Source: Flavobacteriales bacterium (GTDB lineage Bacteria; Bacteroidota; Bacteroidia; Flavobacteriales; Schleiferiaceae). From it: a stretch of 37,031 nucleotides of DNA. The position numbers and the translations under genes were made by a program. The stretch's first letter is position 1; every line of letters starts with the position of its first letter. Of this stretch, positions 34,000 to 37,031 are shown piece by piece. The notes below the pieces were generated by a model that ran no database searches, was not told the origin of the DNA, and worked only from the letters and a program-made list of their open reading frames with translations. Where the stretch lies: contig REDE01000095.1 in assembly GCA_007693635.1 (NCBI GenBank), positions 1-37,031 on the forward strand, given 5' to 3'.

Positions 34000-35470
34000 C
34001 CGACTAAGCATTGAAAGAGAACCTGTTTCCTCTACAGACCTTATGGAGCGCGCAGCTGTTAGAGCGTGGGAAATCATTAAAACGGTTGCTGCAGAAAACA
34101 AGGCCCCAATACTAGTCGTTTGTGGAACTGGTAATAATGGCGGCGACGGATTAGTCATTGCCCGGAAAGCACAGGAATGCAATTTTAATGTGCAGTGCAT
34201 CGTCGTAAGCGCCGATAAATCACCCGAAGGATCACCAGACTTTAAGATCAATCTCCAGCGGTTGAAAGAAACTGGGGTGTCCTTGCATATCGCTGCGAGC
34301 CCACCAGATACAATCGATCTTTTTCCAAATACCATCATCATCGACGCACTTTTTGGAACCGGACTTTCTCGTCCGGCCGAAGGAATTTATGAAATATGGA
34401 TAAAATGGATGAATGCTTCGGGATTAAAAACCATAAGTATCGATATTCCTTCTGGACTTTTCTCCGACGACCCTAGAACGGATGTGCCTATCGTTCAAGC
34501 GCAGTACACCTTGACTTTTGGTTGCATGAAGTTCTCCTTTGTCTTTCCGGAAAGTGCGAGATTCTGCGGATTTGTCTACTGTATAGATATAGGATGGGAT
34601 GCAAAAGCTGTAGCGGAACAAGATTCCAATTATCATTTTATTCAAGCGGAAGATTTAGCATCCTTATTAAAACCCATTGATCCATTTGCTTATAAAAACA
34701 CCAGAGGACATGTACTGATTAGCGGAGGAAGTAAAGGCATGTATGGAGCACCAATGCTGAGTGCCAAAGCGGCTTTTCGTGTTGGCGCGGGTCTGGTCAG
34801 CGTACATGTCCCACAAAGGGCGGAAACGATTGTACACCAAAGCCTTCCAGATGCTTTGTGTGTTTCGGACGAAGAAGAAAACTACTTAAGTAGATTTCCC
34901 AAGGCCCATAAATTTCACAGTCTAGCCATTGGAATGGGTATGGGTGCAAATAGCGAGCAGGTTTTAAAGCAGGCAATTATTGAATTTGGAGGTCCAATAG
35001 TGATTGACGCTGACGCCCTTCGTTACCTATCTGAAAACCTCACATGGATGAGCTTTTTGCCCAAGGGTTGCGTTTTAACGCCACATCCAGGCGAGATGGC
35101 AAATCTGCTAAAAAGCAAAAACTTCAGATTGAATGATGTTGTCGACTTTGCCGTTAAACATATGGTCTACATAAACTTAAAGGGCTCGTTCAGCGCGTTA
35201 ATCACACCAACGGCTAAGGTATTTTTCAACGGAACGGGCACTTCAGCCTTGGCTGTTGCGGGCACAGGAGATGTTCTGAGTGGGATGATTGCAGGTTTTT
35301 TGGCTCAGGGTTATAGTACCGTTGAAAGTGTTCTTCTGGGAAATGGGTTGCACGGTTTGGCCGGGCAATTGGCTGCTAAAAAATTAGATATAACCAGTGT
35401 AACAGCCAGTGATGTTATCGAGCACGTTGGCATTGCAATTCGAAATTTACGCTCCCTACAGATTACTTAA
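33962..35470 (+). CDS. nnr: Bifunctional NAD(P)H-hydrate epimerase/dehydratase
   Basis: It repairs damaged NADH and NADPH hydrates: the N-terminal domain epimerises the R and S forms and the C-terminal domain dehydrates them with ADP or ATP. Seen: YjeF-N motifs CGTGNNGGDGLVIAR and IIDALFGTGLSR in the first 215 or so residues, then the carbohydrate-kinase-like domain with GHVLISGGSKGMYGAPMLSAKAAFRVGAGLVSV, VLTPHPGEMANLL and the nucleotide motif GTGDVLSGMIAGFL. 502 aa from the ATG at 33962. Its end overlaps the convergent lipoprotein stop by 4 nt (TTAA). The pairing with coaE makes a small cofactor-maintenance unit. Confidence 0.96.
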   Translation: MKILNAAQIREVDRLSIEREPVSSTDLMERAAVRAWEIIKTVAAENKAPILVVCGTGNNGGDGLVIARKAQECNFNVQCIVVSADKSPEGSPDFKINLQRLKETGVSLHIAASPPDTIDLFPNTIIIDALFGTGLSRPAEGIYEIWIKWMNASGLKTISIDIPSGLFSDDPRTDVPIVQAQYTLTFGCMKFSFVFPESARFCGFVYCIDIGWDAKAVAEQDSNYHFIQAEDLASLLKPIDPFAYKNTRGHVLISGGSKGMYGAPMLSAKAAFRVGAGLVSVHVPQRAETIVHQSLPDALCVSDEEENYLSRFPKAHKFHSLAIGMGMGANSEQVLKQAIIEFGGPIVIDADALRYLSENLTWMSFLPKGCVLTPHPGEMANLLKSKNFRLNDVVDFAVKHMVYINLKGSFSALITPTAKVFFNGTGTSALAVAGTGDVLSGMIAGFLAQGYSTVESVLLGNGLHGLAGQLAAKKLDITSVTASDVIEHVGIAIRNLRSLQIT

Positions 35471-35988
35471 CGCGGCGCATACAAATAGCGTATAGGCTGA
35501 AGATTGGCAACCTTAAGAATAACTTCTCCTGTCCCTAATCCTTTGATAGCCCCCAAATCAAAATCCTCAATATTATCGAGTAGCTGATCGCATTCACCGG
35601 TATTTTGCACGCCTGGAAGCAAGAGGATTTCTGGAGGCTGTGTACCTTCAACCTGTTCCCAGTATAGAGTAGTTTTCGCTATTTGACAACCGGAATATTG
35701 TATATCTACACTTAGGCACTCCCCTTTTAATTCAGCAAAAATCACATCACCCTGACTCTCAAAATCCGGGGTTCGTTTTCGAGCTGCTAAAATCGGCGAG
35801 CAGTTTTTATAACGAAAGCGTTCTTCATCGCGAAAAGTATCTTCGTGCGAACGAATTTCTTGTTCTTCGTCAACCTGCATTTCGGGAGCAAAAGGCACGT
35901 GCGGTGGAGTATCTTCGGCTTTTTGCTTGGTTTTACAGCCAAAAATTAAAAAACTACTGGACAATAAGAGGAATCTGAATATTCTCAT
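35467..35988 (-). CDS. Predicted lipoprotein downstream of a T9SS protease
   Basis: 173 aa. Seen: a signal peptide with lipobox LIFGC (SSSFLIFGCKTKQ), so lipidation near Cys18. The mature part starts with a charged linker (AEDTPPHVPFAPEMQVDEEQEIRSHEDTF) and then a small domain with several Cys (KNCSPI, GECLSVDIQYSGCQIA, GECDQLL). I recognise no family. The start lies inside the end of the protease gene (35-nt overlap, same strand), so the two are probably translated together, which hints at a joint function such as inhibition or tethering, but this is inference. Confidence 0.75.
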   Translation of the reverse strand: MRIFRFLLLSSSFLIFGCKTKQKAEDTPPHVPFAPEMQVDEEQEIRSHEDTFRDEERFRYKNCSPILAARKRTPDFESQGDVIFAELKGECLSVDIQYSGCQIAKTTLYWEQVEGTQPPEILLLPGVQNTGECDQLLDNIEDFDLGAIKGLGTGEVILKVANLQPIRYLYAPR

Positions 35989-37031
35989 ATCGGTGTTTGA
36001 TTATGTAGGTGCCTGATGATTGTGGCGCCAAAAGTACATTTGATTCTTCAACTTGAAAAAGCATTCGACCTTGCAAATCATAGACCGACCAATGAGAAGA
36101 AACCGATTTCGGCAAGACTACTTCCCCCCCGCTACGTGAAGGATTTGGGTAAGCAAAATAGCGCTGGGCTTTTAGACCGAATTCGTCAACACTTAGGTTT
36201 TTTCCCGACAATGTTTGAGGATCTAAATTAAGCGGATCCAGCCAAGGTTTTAACTGTCGATCTGAAGAGCTACCATTACCATCCCATTGATGCCAAAACA
36301 TTCCGTAATAGTCGGGCGCATTTCGTAAGGCGCAAGAAGCTGCACCTCCAGTCAGCGTGCCTACCACTAAGTCATTACTTAAATCAAAGATTGGCGATCC
36401 CGACGATCCGGGCTCAGTTACTCCATGACCACTTTGTGTAGCCGACCAGACGAGTCGCCAGTGCAAGGGCGTACTCTGTTGTGAAAAAACCCCGGGAACA
36501 GCCGGTCCGTTAAAAAACGATATCTTTTTGACATCACCACTTGGATGATGTATGCCATACCCAGAGGCAGGTGCCGTATTTTGACGAGACCAACCCGCAA
36601 AACGATGAGTACTGGCCTGGAAGCTCGGATCATTAATCTCCAACAGAGCCACATCACTGCCTGTGTTTCCTCCACCGTCGAAAGAACGCATGCGCAAAAC
36701 ACAACCCGTATAGGAAATAATGTTTTGGGGCTGTTGCTGATTTGAGCACGTTGGGCGGTGCGCATTAAATTCAAATTCCCAATTTTGAAGATTATCATTT
36801 GTTGCAAATGCGCCCGTAAAAAAATTCAATCCATTATGCTCTGCAGTCAAAATATAGGGCTTACCGTCCAGTGCTGTATTATTGACCAATACCCCGCTAC
36901 CCGAACCTGATAAATTACCGACATAAACGGTAATTCGAACAACAGACTCGCCAAGAGTAAAATAAGGTTGACCTTCCGGACAAGCGATATTTACATTGCA
37001 ACTTCCACTTGTCTCCGGTAAATCTGGAGAG
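35954..37031 (-). CDS. T9SS-exported trypsin-like serine protease, C-terminal part
   Basis: The gene enters from the right edge; its start and any prodomain are outside. Seen from the edge: SPDLPETSGSCNVNIACPEG, then SGSGVLVNNTALDGKPYILTAEH with the catalytic His, the Asp region GSDVALLEINDPS, and the Ser motif EPGSSGSPIFD. The block ending RQLKPWLDP is typical of the lysyl-endopeptidase-like (S1) proteases of Bacteroidota. The C-terminus (FAYPNPSRSGGEVVLP, ending GTYIIKHRYENIQIPLIVQ) is a type A T9SS sorting domain. The frame is open to the window end, so a shorter start at 36889 should not be used. It is followed by an overlapping lipoprotein gene. Confidence 0.9.
   Translation of the reverse strand, partial: SPDLPETSGSCNVNIACPEGQPYFTLGESVVRITVYVGNLSGSGSGVLVNNTALDGKPYILTAEHNGLNFFTGAFATNDNLQNWEFEFNAHRPTCSNQQQPQNIISYTGCVLRMRSFDGGGNTGSDVALLEINDPSFQASTHRFAGWSRQNTAPASGYGIHHPSGDVKKISFFNGPAVPGVFSQQSTPLHWRLVWSATQSGHGVTEPGSSGSPIFDLSNDLVVGTLTGGAASCALRNAPDYYGMFWHQWDGNGSSSDRQLKPWLDPLNLDPQTLSGKNLSVDEFGLKAQRYFAYPNPSRSGGEVVLPKSVSSHWSVYDLQGRMLFQVEESNVLLAPQSSGTYIIKHRYENIQIPLIVQ

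Overview
The window looks like a chromosomal segment from a member of the Bacteroidota, probably a flavobacterium-like or cryomorph-like lineage. Four things point there: secreted proteins with C-terminal type IX secretion (T9SS) sorting regions, a DUF4290 gene directly upstream of murA, a MurA of the Asp-for-Cys type, and promoters of the Bacteroidota form (TAnnTTTG at -7, TTG/TTTG near -33) in front of most transcription units. Coding density is high, most genes are housekeeping, and no phage, transposase, CRISPR or defence island was found.

Layout. 1-1053 (minus): the start of a heme ABC-transporter binding lipoprotein and a LuxR-type regulator with a degenerate receiver domain. 1349-5920 (plus): prfB without its usual programmed frameshift, an ArsC-like reductase, recQ and a 2-Cys peroxiredoxin, with a strong hairpin over the recQ/peroxiredoxin junction. 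6139-7575 (minus): a Do/HtrA periplasmic protease. 7773-12823 (plus): dapF, a seven-heme cytochrome c-TPR gene broken by a -1 frameshift near 9700, mltG, a DUF2279 envelope protein and a small lipoprotein. 12841-16434 (minus): an arginase/agmatinase-family hydrolase and a large lamin-tail secreted protein.

16592-24775 (plus): a uvrD/pcrA-DUF4290-murA cluster, then a tlpA-like thioredoxin, a long-chain polyprenyl diphosphate synthase, mscS and an aldehyde dehydrogenase. 24772-28023 (minus): a PAP2-like membrane protein lacking its second signature motif, and a T9SS-exported Asp-box (BNR) protein. 28024-28658: a tRNA-Arg(TCT) with its own promoter and terminator, next to unexplained repeats and a tiny basic ORF. 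28659-29342 (plus): a CPBP membrane protease. 29379-33237 (minus): full-length metH under a SAM-I (S-box) riboswitch. 33388-35470 (plus): coaE overlapping a bifunctional NAD(P)H-hydrate repair enzyme. 35467-37031 (minus): a small lipoprotein and a truncated T9SS trypsin-like protease.

Cell-wall synthesis and envelope maintenance recur (dapF, mltG, murA, polyprenyl synthase, PAP2, HtrA), with DNA repair helicases (recQ, uvrD) and cofactor or one-carbon metabolism (metH, coaE, nnr). I found no clearly new multi-gene system. The items most worth a second look are the frameshifted multiheme cytochrome, the degenerate PAP2 enzyme, the hairpin embedded in the peroxiredoxin promoter, start codons abutting -7 elements (predicted leaderless mRNAs) and the repeat cluster beside tRNA-Arg.
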